Part shown: positions 8,943-16,968 of the stretch, piece after piece
Numbering within the stretch: position 1 is the stretch's first letter
Layout: the number at the start of each line of letters is the position of its first letter
Assembly (NCBI GenBank): GCA_026988975.1
Contig: JALSKH010000095.1
Span: 1 to 56,051, forward strand
Source of the DNA: Campylobacteraceae bacterium
Lineage (GTDB): Bacteria; Campylobacterota; Campylobacteria; Campylobacterales; Sulfurospirillaceae
DNA: 56,051 nucleotides
Reading direction: 5' to 3'
The notes under the pieces: generated by a model
Seen by the model: only the letters and a program-made list of their open reading frames with translations
Told to the model about the DNA's origin: nothing
Database searches by the model: none
Translations under genes and position numbers: made by a program

Positions 8943-9857
8943 TTATTCCATTGGTTCGCCAGTCTCTATAGGTAGATTTGTTCTTGAATACTCTACCATA
9001 CTTCCATCAAAAACTTTTACATTTTTCATTCCGACTAAAAATTTTGCCACAAACCACAAACCTCTTGCTTTATGCCCTGTGTTGCAGTATGTGATCAATG
9101 GCTTGTCTAACTCTACGCCATAACCACTGTTGTATAGCGTTTTTTTGGCTTCCTTGGCAGAGATAAGCTCAAAGTAGCTTTCTGTTTTTTTAGTATATCT
9201 TATGACAGGTGTCAATTTCGCTGTTGGAATTCTTCCATGCCTTACGAGAGATTTTTTCTTGTCGATTCCTGTGTAAAATTTTGATACTCTTGCGTCTGTT
9301 ATCTGTATATTGTCATCATACATAGCCTCATTTATGTCATATAAAGATGCGACTATGCTTTTGTCAAAACTATCTAATTCTATATCGCTTTTTGCTATTT
9401 TTGGTAGTTTTGCCGTAACACTCTTTTTTTCAGAGACCCACTTTGCAAAGCCACCATTTAAAAGTACACTGTTTTGCATACCATATAGCCATAAGTTCCA
9501 GATACCGCTAACTGCATCTGCAAAATCTTTATTTTTAGTTCCGGCACTATAAAACAGAATAAGACTTTTTTCAGTAACTCCGGCATTTTGTAGCATATCT
9601 TGGACTTGTTGCATTGAGTTTTGAAGTTTTGGTATATTTCCAAGTTTTCCTCTGAACCAGACTTTTTTTGGATAATTTACCGCGCCTTTTATGTGAGATT
9701 TTTTATATGCTTTTGTACTTCTCGTATCTATAACGACTAAGTTTTTATCATCTATGTTTTTATCCAACCAAGAGGTTGAGACTATATGGTTTTTTGGAAT
9801 TTCCAGTGCAAATACAGATATGGCAAATGCAAGAAGTAGAGTAGATTTTTTTAGCAT
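8943..9857 (-). CDS. Periplasmic tandem-rhodanese sulfurtransferase
   Basis: 304 residues with a signal peptide (LLLAFAISVFALE), then two rhodanese domains. Domain 1 (about 25-145) has DTRSTKAYKKSHIKGAVNYP but SAGT where the catalytic loop would be, with no Cys. Domain 2 (about 160-300) has the active Cys in ITYCNTGHKARG. It should transfer sulfane sulfur to a thiophilic acceptor outside the cytoplasm. The divergent ArsR gene and the operator over its promoter suggest that it is induced by a sulfur or metal signal. The coding-strand AAGGA precedes the ATG. Confidence 0.9.
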   Translation of the reverse strand: MLKKSTLLLAFAISVFALEIPKNHIVSTSWLDKNIDDKNLVVIDTRSTKAYKKSHIKGAVNYPKKVWFRGKLGNIPKLQNSMQQVQDMLQNAGVTEKSLILFYSAGTKNKDFADAVSGIWNLWLYGMQNSVLLNGGFAKWVSEKKSVTAKLPKIAKSDIELDSFDKSIVASLYDINEAMYDDNIQITDARVSKFYTGIDKKKSLVRHGRIPTAKLTPVIRYTKKTESYFELISAKEAKKTLYNSGYGVELDKPLITYCNTGHKARGLWFVAKFLVGMKNVKVFDGSMVEYSRTNLPIETGEPME

Positions 9858-9880
9858 GTTAGTCCTTCGGATATAATATT

Positions 9881-9910
9881 ATCTTATTTAGCGAAATTGC
9901 TAAATAAGAT
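9881..9910. promoter_or_regulatory. Operator O1, ArsR-type 12-6-12 inverted repeat
   Basis: A perfect inverted repeat, ATCTTATTTAGC, then 6 bp (GAAATT), then GCTAAATAAGAT. It lies between the rhodanese start (24 bp away) and the ArsR gene, overlapping the place where the rhodanese promoter should be. ArsR-family operators commonly have this dyad form. Binding by the adjacent repressor is inferred. Confidence 0.75.
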
Positions 9911-9947
9911 TTGAAATCTTACAATATTTATTTTCTATTGTCAAGTT

Positions 9948-9969
9948 TATTTAGCTAAATTGCAAAATA
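9948..9969. promoter_or_regulatory. Operator O2, second ArsR-type dyad
   Basis: TATTTAGC, then 6 bp (TAAATT), then GCAAAATA: the same inner sequence and spacer as O1 with one mismatch in the 8-bp arms. Its centre is 63 bp from that of O1, about six helical turns. It sits 13 bp upstream of the TATAAT of the repressor gene, so it may mediate autorepression. Confidence 0.6.
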
Positions 9970-9982
9970 CTTAATATTAATG

Positions 9983-9988
9983 TATAAT
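9983..9988 (+). promoter_or_regulatory. -10 box of the ArsR-type repressor gene
   Basis: TGTATAAT just downstream of operator O2 and 18 bp before the chosen ATG, giving a very short leader. Confidence 0.5.
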
Positions 9989-10006
9989 TTTATAAAGGCA
10001 AAAACT

Positions 10007-10372
10007 ATGTTAGATATGAAACAGAAAATCAAGATTTTTAAAGCTTTAGGAAATGAAACTAGATTTAAGATTTTTAAAAATGTTTTTACAGGCGGATATG
10101 CTTGTTCTATAGATAAGAGCAAACCAAGTGAAGACATTATAGCCCAAGCTACTTGTGTTAGTACGATAGCAGAGCATTTTGATTTTGCTCTGCCAACGAT
10201 ATCCAGACATTTAAAAGAGTTAAAAGATGCAGATATAATCATAATGACAAAAATAAGCAATAAAATATATATCAAGCCAAACCCGCAAATCATAGAAGAG
10301 TTGGCAAAATGTTTTAGCACTTTAGTTGAAAACTACAATGAAAATACCTATCAATTTGATAATACTAACTAG
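10007..10372 (+). CDS. ArsR-family transcriptional repressor
   Basis: 121 residues from the ATG at 10007 (AAAGG 8 bp upstream); the track start at 9980 falls on the promoter. The winged-helix signature starts with IFKALGNETRFKIFK, and the recognition helix is FALPTISRHLKELKDADII. Cys residues at YACS and QATCVS (about residues 33 and 50) and one near the C-terminus (AKCFST) could form a thiol or metal sensor, but they do not match the ELCVCDL arsenic/zinc motif. It is divergent from a rhodanese, with paired operators between, so a sulfane-sulfur sensor is a reasonable guess. Its end overlaps the convergent channel gene by 8 bp. Confidence 0.85.
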   Translation: MLDMKQKIKIFKALGNETRFKIFKNVFTGGYACSIDKSKPSEDIIAQATCVSTIAEHFDFALPTISRHLKELKDADIIIMTKISNKIYIKPNPQIIEELAKCFSTLVENYNENTYQFDNTN

Positions 10373-11153
10373 CCTTATGATGTGTGGTATATAGGGCTAA
10401 GCCTGTCAAAACTACTCCGCCGGCTATATTTCCTAGAGTTACGGGAATTTCATTCCATAGCCACCATTGAGATACGCTCACATGAGCACCAAGCATGATT
10501 CCTGCAGGTATGACGAACATATTTACAACAGCGTGTTCAAAACCTTGAGCGAAAAATGTAAGTATTGGTAGCCACATAGCAAATATTTTGCCAATTGTTG
10601 AAGTTGAAGTCAGCGCCATGACCACGCCTAAAGTTACCATCCAGTTACAAAGTATAGCTTTTGTAAATACCGTCACTAAGCCATCTGCACCTAATTTGGC
10701 ATATCCTATGGTTTTTGCTTCGGCTATCTTTTTGATGAGTTCGATCACGGGAGTCGAGTCGATATGACCAAATTTTGTAGTGACTATAACAAAAAGTGCC
10801 GCATATATAATACTTCCTATCAAATTGCCTAGAAAAACCAAGCTCCAGTTTGCAATCATCTTTCCAAAGCCGATTTTATTCTCAGCAAGGGCGGTTGGTA
10901 AAAGCGCAAAACTTCCTGTTACGAGTTCCAGTCCAAGTAGAACAATCATCACAAATCCAACAGGAAATATGATAGCTCCGACTAGCGGAATGTGTGTTTG
11001 AGTAGCAGCTGTGATAGCCAAAGTTGTGGCAACTCCTAAAAGTGCTCCCGAGAGAGAACCTCTTATCAATAAATCTTTTGCGTTTAATTTTGCCTTATAC
11101 TCTCCTGCTGCTATCATCTGCTTGACAACAAGTTCGGGTTTTACATAACTCAT
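10365..11153 (-). CDS. Formate/nitrite transporter (FNT) family channel
   Basis: 262 residues with six hydrophobic spans and the FNT opening AGEYKAKLNAKDLLIRGSLSGALLG. Further family segments are LELVTGSFALLPTALAENK, the CNWMVTLGVVMA pore region, and FEHAVVNMFVIPAGIMLG. It conducts formate or nitrite across the inner membrane. Its divergent position from a siroheme nitrite/sulfite reductase favours nitrite (NirC-like) as substrate. AGGAG lies 5-9 bp before the ATG on the minus strand. Confidence 0.92.
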   Translation of the reverse strand: MSYVKPELVVKQMIAAGEYKAKLNAKDLLIRGSLSGALLGVATTLAITAATQTHIPLVGAIIFPVGFVMIVLLGLELVTGSFALLPTALAENKIGFGKMIANWSLVFLGNLIGSIIYAALFVIVTTKFGHIDSTPVIELIKKIAEAKTIGYAKLGADGLVTVFTKAILCNWMVTLGVVMALTSTSTIGKIFAMWLPILTFFAQGFEHAVVNMFVIPAGIMLGAHVSVSQWWLWNEIPVTLGNIAGGVVLTGLALYTTHHKAS

Positions 11154-11181
11154 ATACTCTCCTAATATTTAAATTTTTAGA

Positions 11182-11187
11182 ATTATA
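11182..11187 (-). promoter_or_regulatory. -10 box of the FNT channel gene
   Basis: On the minus strand GCTATAATTC, about 30 bp upstream of the channel ATG. Confidence 0.55.
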
Positions 11188-11266
11188 GCGATTTTATTTC
11201 TTTTTTTAATCATTTGATTGGTTAAAATATATACAACTATATGATTAAAAATATATAAATAAATAG

Positions 11267-11272
11267 TATAAT
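11267..11272 (+). promoter_or_regulatory. -10 box of the siroheme reductase gene
   Basis: TAGTATAATTTT 28 bp before the ATG, in a very AT-rich divergent intergenic region. No further operator is obvious. Confidence 0.55.
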
Positions 11273-11299
11273 TTTTGTATTAAAACAGCAAGGAAGATC

Positions 11300-13207
11300 A
11301 TGAAATCGCTAGAGAAAGCTTTTAACACGCGAGATACAAAAAGAAATAAAATAGAAAAATTAAAACAGACTAAAATGCCAGCGAGTGTATTTGAAAAGAT
11401 AACACAATTTGCAAAAGACGGATACGACTCTATTAGTGCGGAAGATAGAGGCTATTTTTTGAAATGCTTTGGTATTTTTGATAAACCAGCAACTCCAAAT
11501 GAGTTTATGATGAGAATTAGAGTTCCAGGCGGAAGATTAAATCATGAGCAAGCAAACAAGATAGCCCAGATTTCAAAAGATTTTGGAAGAGACTACATAG
11601 ATCTGACAACAAGAGCTCAGATAGAGCTTAGATATTTGAGTATAGAAGATATGCCTATGGTGCTAAAAAGTTTGCAAAGTGTTGGCATTACGCCATATCA
11701 AACAGGAGTAGATAACTTTCGAGGTATAGTATGTGACCCATTAGATGAGTTAGGGTATGACAATGTTTTGCCATCTTATAAATTGCTTCTAAAACTGCAA
11801 GAGAAATTTTTATATAATCAAGAGTGGATAAGCACCCTTCCTAGAAAATTCAACACTTCAATCACAGGTTCTATCACAAACAGATGTAATGCTTTTGGGC
11901 ACGATTGCTGTTTTGTTTTGGCTCAAAAAGATGGTATATATGGATACAACATGTACCTAGGTGGAAGGGTTGGAAAAATTGCACAAGATGCAGATATATT
12001 TTTGCAAAATGAAGAGGAAGTTTTGATTGCGTATGATGCCATTACAGAGCTGTATAAGAGGTATGGTTTTAGAGATAACAGAAATAGAAACAGACTCTTC
12101 TTTCTAGTGGAAAGTGTAGGCATGGAGGCAATATCACAAGCCATAAGAGAGTATAGTGGCAAAGATTTTGCAACCTCAGGCATTACCCTTACTAGGATAA
12201 ATAACGAAGATGCAAGTCAGAGCAAAAGTTCTCTAAGAGATGGAACATTTGCTCTACATGTAGGAGTGATGGCAGGAGTTTTTAGTGGAAGTGATTTGCT
12301 TAGAGCATCAGAGCTTTCAAAGAAGTATGGAAGCGGTGATATCAGGCTTGATATAGAGCAAAATCTGTTTTTAATGAATATAAAAAAAGACAATTTAAAA
12401 GCTATATTGAGTGAAGAATTTTTTGAAAAATATAAAAACAGAAATTCAGCATATGCTACAAATCTCATAGCTTGCGCAGGACAAAAACATTGTCAGTTTG
12501 GTGTCATACCAAATAAACCAGATGCCATCTCTATGGCGAAATATCTAGAAGAAAAAGTTCCATTGCCCGAGGACGCAAAGGTAAGAATGTACTGGTCTGG
12601 ATGTGTCAAAGGTTGTGGATTGCATGATTTGGCAGACATCGGTTTTGAAGGATGTAAAGCAAAAGTAGATGGTATCAGTGAACATGGAGTCCACATATAT
12701 ATAGGTGGAAAATTAGGTGGACATGCGAGGATAGGAAAAGCGATACTAAAAGCAGTGCCTTTAAGATTTGCAAAGTTTCATGTAGAATCCTTAGCTCTTG
12801 AGTATGCTAGAATGAGAAAAAAATCAGAGAGTTTTGAAGAGTTTAATACCAGAGTTTTAAGCCAATACAGCAAAGCTTACATAGGCTTTATGATGAAACT
12901 TTTGACATATATAAGGCAAAAAAAATTAGATATAAAGATAGGTTTTAAAGATACTACAAAAACCGGTAAAAATGAAAATTTTGAGATATTTGAGTTAGGA
13001 AGAGTGCTCTACAAGGAGATAACAAAAGAGGAACCATATGATTTGTATGAAAATTTTATGCCTATAAAATCTTTTAGAGGAGTCAAGAAGATAGACTATA
13101 AAAAAGCAAATATAGAAGAAAATTTTGCAAAAATGGTATTTGACATGATAAAAGAAAAAGATAGAGCAAAAGTATTTAGTGAGATAAATGATTATATAAA
13201 AATATGA
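11300..13207 (+). CDS. nirA: Siroheme/[4Fe-4S] ferredoxin-type nitrite (or sulfite) reductase
   Basis: 635 residues with two ferredoxin-like half-domains. FMMRIRVPGGRLN near residue 75 starts the first. The siroheme-[4Fe-4S] ligands are ACAGQKHCQFG (C-x5-C) and WSGCVKGCG (C-x3-C) near 395 and 435. It performs six-electron reduction of nitrite to ammonia or sulfite to sulfide in the cytoplasm. The adjacent divergent nitrite/formate channel favours nitrite assimilation; sequence alone cannot exclude sulfite. The C-terminal 110 residues are longer than a minimal NirA. AAGGAA precedes the ATG. A two-component system starts 27 bp downstream. Confidence 0.82.
   Translation: MKSLEKAFNTRDTKRNKIEKLKQTKMPASVFEKITQFAKDGYDSISAEDRGYFLKCFGIFDKPATPNEFMMRIRVPGGRLNHEQANKIAQISKDFGRDYIDLTTRAQIELRYLSIEDMPMVLKSLQSVGITPYQTGVDNFRGIVCDPLDELGYDNVLPSYKLLLKLQEKFLYNQEWISTLPRKFNTSITGSITNRCNAFGHDCCFVLAQKDGIYGYNMYLGGRVGKIAQDADIFLQNEEEVLIAYDAITELYKRYGFRDNRNRNRLFFLVESVGMEAISQAIREYSGKDFATSGITLTRINNEDASQSKSSLRDGTFALHVGVMAGVFSGSDLLRASELSKKYGSGDIRLDIEQNLFLMNIKKDNLKAILSEEFFEKYKNRNSAYATNLIACAGQKHCQFGVIPNKPDAISMAKYLEEKVPLPEDAKVRMYWSGCVKGCGLHDLADIGFEGCKAKVDGISEHGVHIYIGGKLGGHARIGKAILKAVPLRFAKFHVESLALEYARMRKKSESFEEFNTRVLSQYSKAYIGFMMKLLTYIRQKKLDIKIGFKDTTKTGKNENFEIFELGRVLYKEITKEEPYDLYENFMPIKSFRGVKKIDYKKANIEENFAKMVFDMIKEKDRAKVFSEINDYIKI
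12252..12265. repeat. CTCTACATGTAGAG palindrome, two mismatches
   Basis: 12 of 14 bases match (CTCTACATGTAGGA), inside the reductase gene and read as A-L-H-V-G. Confidence 0.5.
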
Positions 13208-13213
13208 TATAAT
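13208..13213 (+). promoter_or_regulatory. -10 box of the OmpR/HK operon
   Basis: TGATATAAT overlapping the end of the reductase gene, 21 bp before the regulator ATG. Confidence 0.45.
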
Positions 13214-13234
13214 TGACGCTTTAAAAGGCGAAAA

Positions 13235-13894
13235 ATGAAACTACTTATAGTCGAAGATGATGAAAAGATACTCTCTTTTTTAAAAAGGGGATTTGAAGAA
13301 GATGGGTATGTGATTGACTGTGCATTAGATGGAGCTGATGGCATTTATTTGGCAACTTTAAATCACTATGATGTTATCATTTTAGACTGGATGTTGCCAT
13401 TGAAAGATGGCATAGAAGTTTTGGATTCGTTAAGAAGTGCAGATATCACCACTCCTGTTTTGATGCTCAGTGCAAAAGACGGTATAAATGACACTGTTGA
13501 AGGATTGAAAAACGGAGCGGATGATTATCTTAGTAAGCCATTTAGCTTTGAAATACTCAAGGCCAGAATCGAAGCACTATATAGAAGAGTGGTTTCCCCA
13601 CAGGCAAAAAATAGTATAGAATTTGGAAATATAAAAGTCAATTTAGACACAAAAAATGTTACATACGATGACAATCTGCTCTCATTGAGTCAAAAAGAGT
13701 ATGAACTTTTACTATTTTTGATTAAGCATAAAAACTCTTATGTCTCAAAAGCCCAGATTCAAGAGGCTCTTTGGAATAATGAAGAGTTTATTTCGAGCAA
13801 TGTCATAGAAGTTACCGTGCACAATCTACGCAAAAAAATCAATAAAAAGTTTATCAAAAGTTTTAGAGGTTTGGGTTACAAAGTTGAAATATAA
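13235..13894 (+). CDS. OmpR-family response regulator
   Basis: 219 residues. Receiver domain 1-115 has VEDDEKI acidic residues, the phospho-acceptor Asp in VIILDWMLP near 51, and the conserved Lys in YLSKPF near 101. The winged helix covers 125-219 (LSQKEYELLLFL, VIEVTVHNLRKKI, GLGYKVE). It is the partner of the kinase that overlaps its 3' end by 11 bp. Targets are unknown; the following haem-binding protein and cytochrome remnant are the nearest candidates. Confidence 0.95.
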   Translation: MKLLIVEDDEKILSFLKRGFEEDGYVIDCALDGADGIYLATLNHYDVIILDWMLPLKDGIEVLDSLRSADITTPVLMLSAKDGINDTVEGLKNGADDYLSKPFSFEILKARIEALYRRVVSPQAKNSIEFGNIKVNLDTKNVTYDDNLLSLSQKEYELLLFLIKHKNSYVSKAQIQEALWNNEEFISSNVIEVTVHNLRKKINKKFIKSFRGLGYKVEI

Positions 13895-15206
13895 AAACCA
13901 AAAGTTCAAAAGTTTAAAACGAAAAACACTCTTTTGGTTTGTGGGTTTTGTTGCAATTATACTTTTTGTTTTTAGCCTTGTTTTGTACTATTTGTTAAAT
14001 GACAATATCAGCTCAAAGATAGAGACCAGACTATACAAGAAAGCACTTTTTGTACAACAAAATATACCCAAAAATAATCTAAAAAAACTATACGGCGTAG
14101 AGGTAGCCATTTTAAAAAACGGTCAAATTTTTAATCAAACAAAGAGATTTACTCTGAAAAATTATGAGCAATACATTTCGCAAAATAGAAGTTTTTATAT
14201 AAAAGACATTGATGATGATACGCGAGAAGCTATATATATCTATAGATTTACAGACCCATTTAATGGTGCAATAATAGTGTATAAAAAAGATATCGAAAAT
14301 AAAAAAGAGGACATTCAAAGTGTATTATTGATCTTAAATCCGATTTTGCTTATCTTGCTTATCATCATCGGAAATAGATTGATAAATAAGATTTTGATTC
14401 CCATTAAAAATATAACAAAAAATGCCAAAGAGATATCTGTGTCGAACTTTTCACATACAATCAAAAAAACAAAGAAAAATGATGAGATAGGAGAACTCAC
14501 AGACTCTTTTAACGAGATGATTTTAAGATTGCAAGAGGGTACGGAGGCTATGGAGAGATTTAATAGCGATATTTCTCATGAGTTAAGGACTCCACTGACT
14601 ATCATAGAGGGAGAGTTGGAGCTTTGCTTAAAAAAAGATAGAGATATAGAGTACTATAAACGAGGTATAAAAAGTGCATTGCAAGAGACAAAAAAGCTCG
14701 AAGAGTTGGTAAAAAATATACTTTTGCTAAGCAGATATACCAAACAAAATATCAAAGAGACTTTTGTGCCGTGCCAGATTGAAGCAATATTGATGAATGC
14801 TATAGACTCTTGTGAGAGAAAAATAGCAGATAAAAAAATAGATTTAAAAATAGAAAAATTAGAGCCAATGAATGTAAGTGCAAATCAATTTTTGATAACA
14901 TCTATCTTCGCAAATCTTTTAGAAAATGCCATAAAATATACTCCAAATGGTAAAAACATCACAATCTCACTTTTTAGAGATGAAAAAGTACATTTTGTCA
15001 TAAAAGATGAAGGTATCGGAATACCAAAGGAAAAATTATCCAAAATAACACAAAGATTTTATAGAGTAGATGATTCAAGAAACAAAAAGATAAAAGGCTT
15101 TGGATTAGGACTTTCGATAGTCCAAAACAGTATAAAATTACACAATGGAACCCTAAAAATAGACTCAGAAGAGGGCAAGGGAACACAAATAGAGGTTATT
15201 TTTTAA
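13884..15206 (+). CDS. Sensor histidine kinase
   Basis: 440 residues from a TTG start that overlaps the regulator gene. It has two membrane spans (about 13-35 and 143-163) around a small 110-residue periplasmic sensor, then HAMP (about 165-215). The H-box is FNSDISHELRTPL near 230, followed by NLLENAIKYTPNG and the ATP lid DEGIGIP and GFGLGLSIV. This is a classical orthodox kinase for the adjacent OmpR-type regulator. The signal is unknown; the sensor has no recognisable fold by eye. Confidence 0.93.
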   Translation: MKYKNQKFKSLKRKTLFWFVGFVAIILFVFSLVLYYLLNDNISSKIETRLYKKALFVQQNIPKNNLKKLYGVEVAILKNGQIFNQTKRFTLKNYEQYISQNRSFYIKDIDDDTREAIYIYRFTDPFNGAIIVYKKDIENKKEDIQSVLLILNPILLILLIIIGNRLINKILIPIKNITKNAKEISVSNFSHTIKKTKKNDEIGELTDSFNEMILRLQEGTEAMERFNSDISHELRTPLTIIEGELELCLKKDRDIEYYKRGIKSALQETKKLEELVKNILLLSRYTKQNIKETFVPCQIEAILMNAIDSCERKIADKKIDLKIEKLEPMNVSANQFLITSIFANLLENAIKYTPNGKNITISLFRDEKVHFVIKDEGIGIPKEKLSKITQRFYRVDDSRNKKIKGFGLGLSIVQNSIKLHNGTLKIDSEEGKGTQIEVIF

Positions 15207-15218
15207 TTTTCAATTAAT

Positions 15219-15233
15219 CTCTACATGTATAAT
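15219..15233 (+). promoter_or_regulatory. -10 box merged with a CTCTACATGTA half palindrome
   Basis: CTCTACATGTATAAT: the left part matches the dispersed 14-bp palindrome (12 of 14), while TGTATAAT (TATAAT at 15228-15233) is a good extended -10, 24 bp before the haem-binding protein ATG. It is the only intergenic copy with 12 or more matches. Confidence 0.5.
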
Positions 15234-15256
15234 TTCATCTTAACAAAGGAGCAGAC

Positions 15257-15679
15257 ATGATAAAGTATATATTAGCAGCAGTAGTTTTATTTGCTTTTAT
15301 GCAGATTATACCTTATGGTAAGGATCATACCAATCCAAAGGTAGTAAAAGAGGTCAAGTGGGATTCAGCACAAACAAAGAAGCTTTTTTATAGAGCTTGT
15401 GGAGATTGCCATAGTAACATAACAAAATGGCCATGGTATAGCAAAGTAGCACCAATATCCTGGCTAGTCGCAAGCGATGTTCAAGAAGGAAGAGATCACT
15501 TAAATGTGTCAATGTGGGGACTTCAAAGAAAAAACAAAGGAAATGAAGCAGCAAAAGCCTTAAAAGAGGGAGATATGCCACCTTGGATTTTTACCGTCAA
15601 TCACCCTGAAGCTAGGCTCACTGATAGTGAAAAACAGATATTGGTAAGAGGTCTAGAAAAGACATTTGGTAAAAAATAG
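15257..15679 (+). CDS. Haem-binding domain protein (c-type haem, Haem_bd family)
   Basis: 140 residues with an N-terminal membrane anchor or signal (YILAAVVLFAFMQII). A single c-haem motif, ACGDCHSN, near residue 49 is followed by TKWPWYSKVAPISWLVASDV, the hallmark of the Haem_bd domain. It is periplasmic and anchored or exported; electron-transfer partners are unknown. Strong AAAGGAG precedes the ATG. It lies between the two-component genes and a broken cytochrome c gene, so the locus may have been a regulated small c-type cytochrome cluster. Confidence 0.9.
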   Translation: MIKYILAAVVLFAFMQIIPYGKDHTNPKVVKEVKWDSAQTKKLFYRACGDCHSNITKWPWYSKVAPISWLVASDVQEGRDHLNVSMWGLQRKNKGNEAAKALKEGDMPPWIFTVNHPEARLTDSEKQILVRGLEKTFGKK

Positions 15680-15710
15680 CAATATTAATTTTCATTTCAT
15701 TTTCACTTCT

Positions 15711-15716
15711 TACAAT
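15711..15716 (+). promoter_or_regulatory. -10 box of the split cytochrome gene
   Basis: TACAAT about 45 bp upstream of the ATG at 15761, in a T/C-rich run without a -35. Confidence 0.35.
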
Positions 15717-15760
15717 ACAAAATACATATCACATGTATAAAAATTTTCAAGGAGAAATAT

Positions 15761-16313
15761 ATGAAAAAGGTAGTAATTGCTTCGATAGCAACACTTGCTT
15801 TAGGTTCTAGTTTGTTTGCCACTGTGAACATAAGTACCTAACCAAAAGAAACACCAACTAATAGCAAAAAGAGAACGGTGCGAGTACAAGGCAGATTTTC
15901 GCAGGACTAGCAATAGCTAATTCAAGAAAATCTAACGAAGTAATCGTGCCGTTATCTTTTCGCCCGTAGGGAAGCTCAAAAAGAGCACATCTGACTTCGT
16001 TAAAAACTTTTGATGTACAATAAGTACACCTACAAGTTTTTGCCTTGCATATGCACTCTTTTTGAACTTCTATTAGTTGGTGTCTCTTTTGGCTAGGTAC
16101 TTAAATACATGTAAAGGTTGTCACGGTCAAAATTTTGAGAAAAGAGCACTAGGTAGAAGTGATGTCGTCAAAGATTTGACTAAGATGGATATCGCACGAC
16201 GACTCATAGAGTACAAAACAACCACAGAATCAGATGAGTTAGTTATGAAAGCACAAGTTGCCAGATATTCTGATGCAGAATTAAAAGCAGTAGCACAAAA
16301 GATAGGTAAATAA
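15761..16313 (+). pseudogene. Cytochrome c553-like gene split by palindromic element E1
   Basis: The 5' piece (15761-15838) has AAGGAG before its ATG and codes a signal peptide, MKKVVIASIATLALGSSLFA, plus six residues. It then runs into a TAA at the left end of element E1. The 3' piece resumes just beyond E1 with TCKGCHGQNFEKRALG, a CxxCH c-haem site, and continues to a normal end (AVAQKIGK). The pieces are in different frames, compatible with an insert of 3n+1 bases; removing 271 bp rejoins them as VNIST-CKGCHG. The intact protein would be about 95 residues, a normal size. The track ORF at 16077 starts inside the element's stem and is not the native start. Confidence 0.85.
15831..16103. mobile_element. 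Composite palindromic element E1 (273 bp)
   Basis: Outer stem 15831-15864 pairs with 16070-16103 at 32 of 34 positions (TAAGTACCTA... against ...TAGGTACTTA). Arm A (about 15865-15963) and arm B (about 15971-16070) are imperfect hairpins. Between them is CGCCCGTAGGG, at offset 130. Arm B carries CGTTAAAAACTT, a GTAC-AATAA-GTAC loop, AAGTTTTT and GCCTTGCAT; arm A carries the same motif on the other strand. No ORF of note. It interrupts a cytochrome c gene, so it is an insertion. Same design as E2-E4. Confidence 0.85.
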
Positions 16314-16321
16314 TCCCCTGT

Positions 16322-16366
16322 ATAAAGCCGACAAGTTTAAATTTGTTGGCTTTATATCATTTTTTA
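16322..16366 (+). terminator. Rho-independent terminator after the cytochrome remnant
   Basis: Stem ATAAAGCC(G)ACAA with TTGT(T)GGCTTTAT, followed by a T run (CATTTTTTAT). It would end transcription of the haem-protein/cytochrome unit. Confidence 0.8.
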
Positions 16367-16379
16367 TGAGCATTTGTGC

Positions 16380-16385
16380 TAAAAT
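16380..16385 (+). promoter_or_regulatory. -10 box of the AMMECR1-MEMO pair
   Basis: GTGCTAAAATG about 30 bp before the ATG. The same TGCTAAAAT string precedes pal and slyD. Confidence 0.5.
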
Positions 16386-16415
16386 GTAGTAATCTCAGCA
16401 CAAAGGAGGTTCATC

Positions 16416-16967
16416 ATGAAAGATGTAGTTCTTAGGTTAGCTAGAGCTGCTATAGGTGAGAAATTGGGAATTCCTCAGAATTTGAGCTTGGACGGTATTT
16501 TAGATGACAATCCATGGCTACAAGAAGATGGAGCAGTATTTGTGACCTTGAGTGAAAATGGAAACTTAAGGGGCTGTATCGGCTCTTTGGTTGCACATAG
16601 ACAACTGTATGAAGATATAATTTACAATGCTAGAAGCGCCGCTTTTAGTGACCCCCGTTTTACCCCTTTGAGAAAAGATGAATTTTCACTTATAAACATT
16701 GAAGTCTCTATATTGTCAAAGCCAGAGCCATTGATATATGATACTGTTGATTCACTTGCCAGTATGTTAAGAGTAGGAGTTGATGGAGTAGTGTTAAAAT
16801 CAGGTCAGTATCAAGCTACTTTTTTACCCCAAGTTTGGGAGCAACTTCCGACATTTGAACTCTTCTTCTCTCATTTATGCCAAAAAGCAGGAATGCAGAG
16901 TGATTGCCTAAATAGACACCCAGATATACTAACATATCAGGTTCAAGAGTACAAAGAGGAGGCATGA
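16416..16967 (+). CDS. AMMECR1 domain protein (AmmeMemoRadiSam system A)
   Basis: 183 residues covering one AMMECR1 domain, with the invariant LRGCIGSL near residue 53, AAFSDPRFTPL near 76 and INIEVSILSKPE near 92. AMMECR1 and MEMO1 homologues recur in bacteria together with a radical SAM enzyme (the AmmeMemoRadiSam set); the chemistry is not established to my knowledge. A very strong AAAGGAGG lies before the ATG. The MEMO1 homologue follows after one base. No radical SAM partner lies beside it. Confidence 0.92.
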   Translation: MKDVVLRLARAAIGEKLGIPQNLSLDGILDDNPWLQEDGAVFVTLSENGNLRGCIGSLVAHRQLYEDIIYNARSAAFSDPRFTPLRKDEFSLINIEVSILSKPEPLIYDTVDSLASMLRVGVDGVVLKSGQYQATFLPQVWEQLPTFELFFSHLCQKAGMQSDCLNRHPDILTYQVQEYKEEA

Positions 16968-16968
16968 T

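Noticed and set aside
16077-16109. Free-standing small cytochrome gene starting with TTG at 16077.
   Set aside because: No signal peptide and no ribosome-binding site; the start lies in E1's right stem. It is the 3' part of the gene that begins at 15761.
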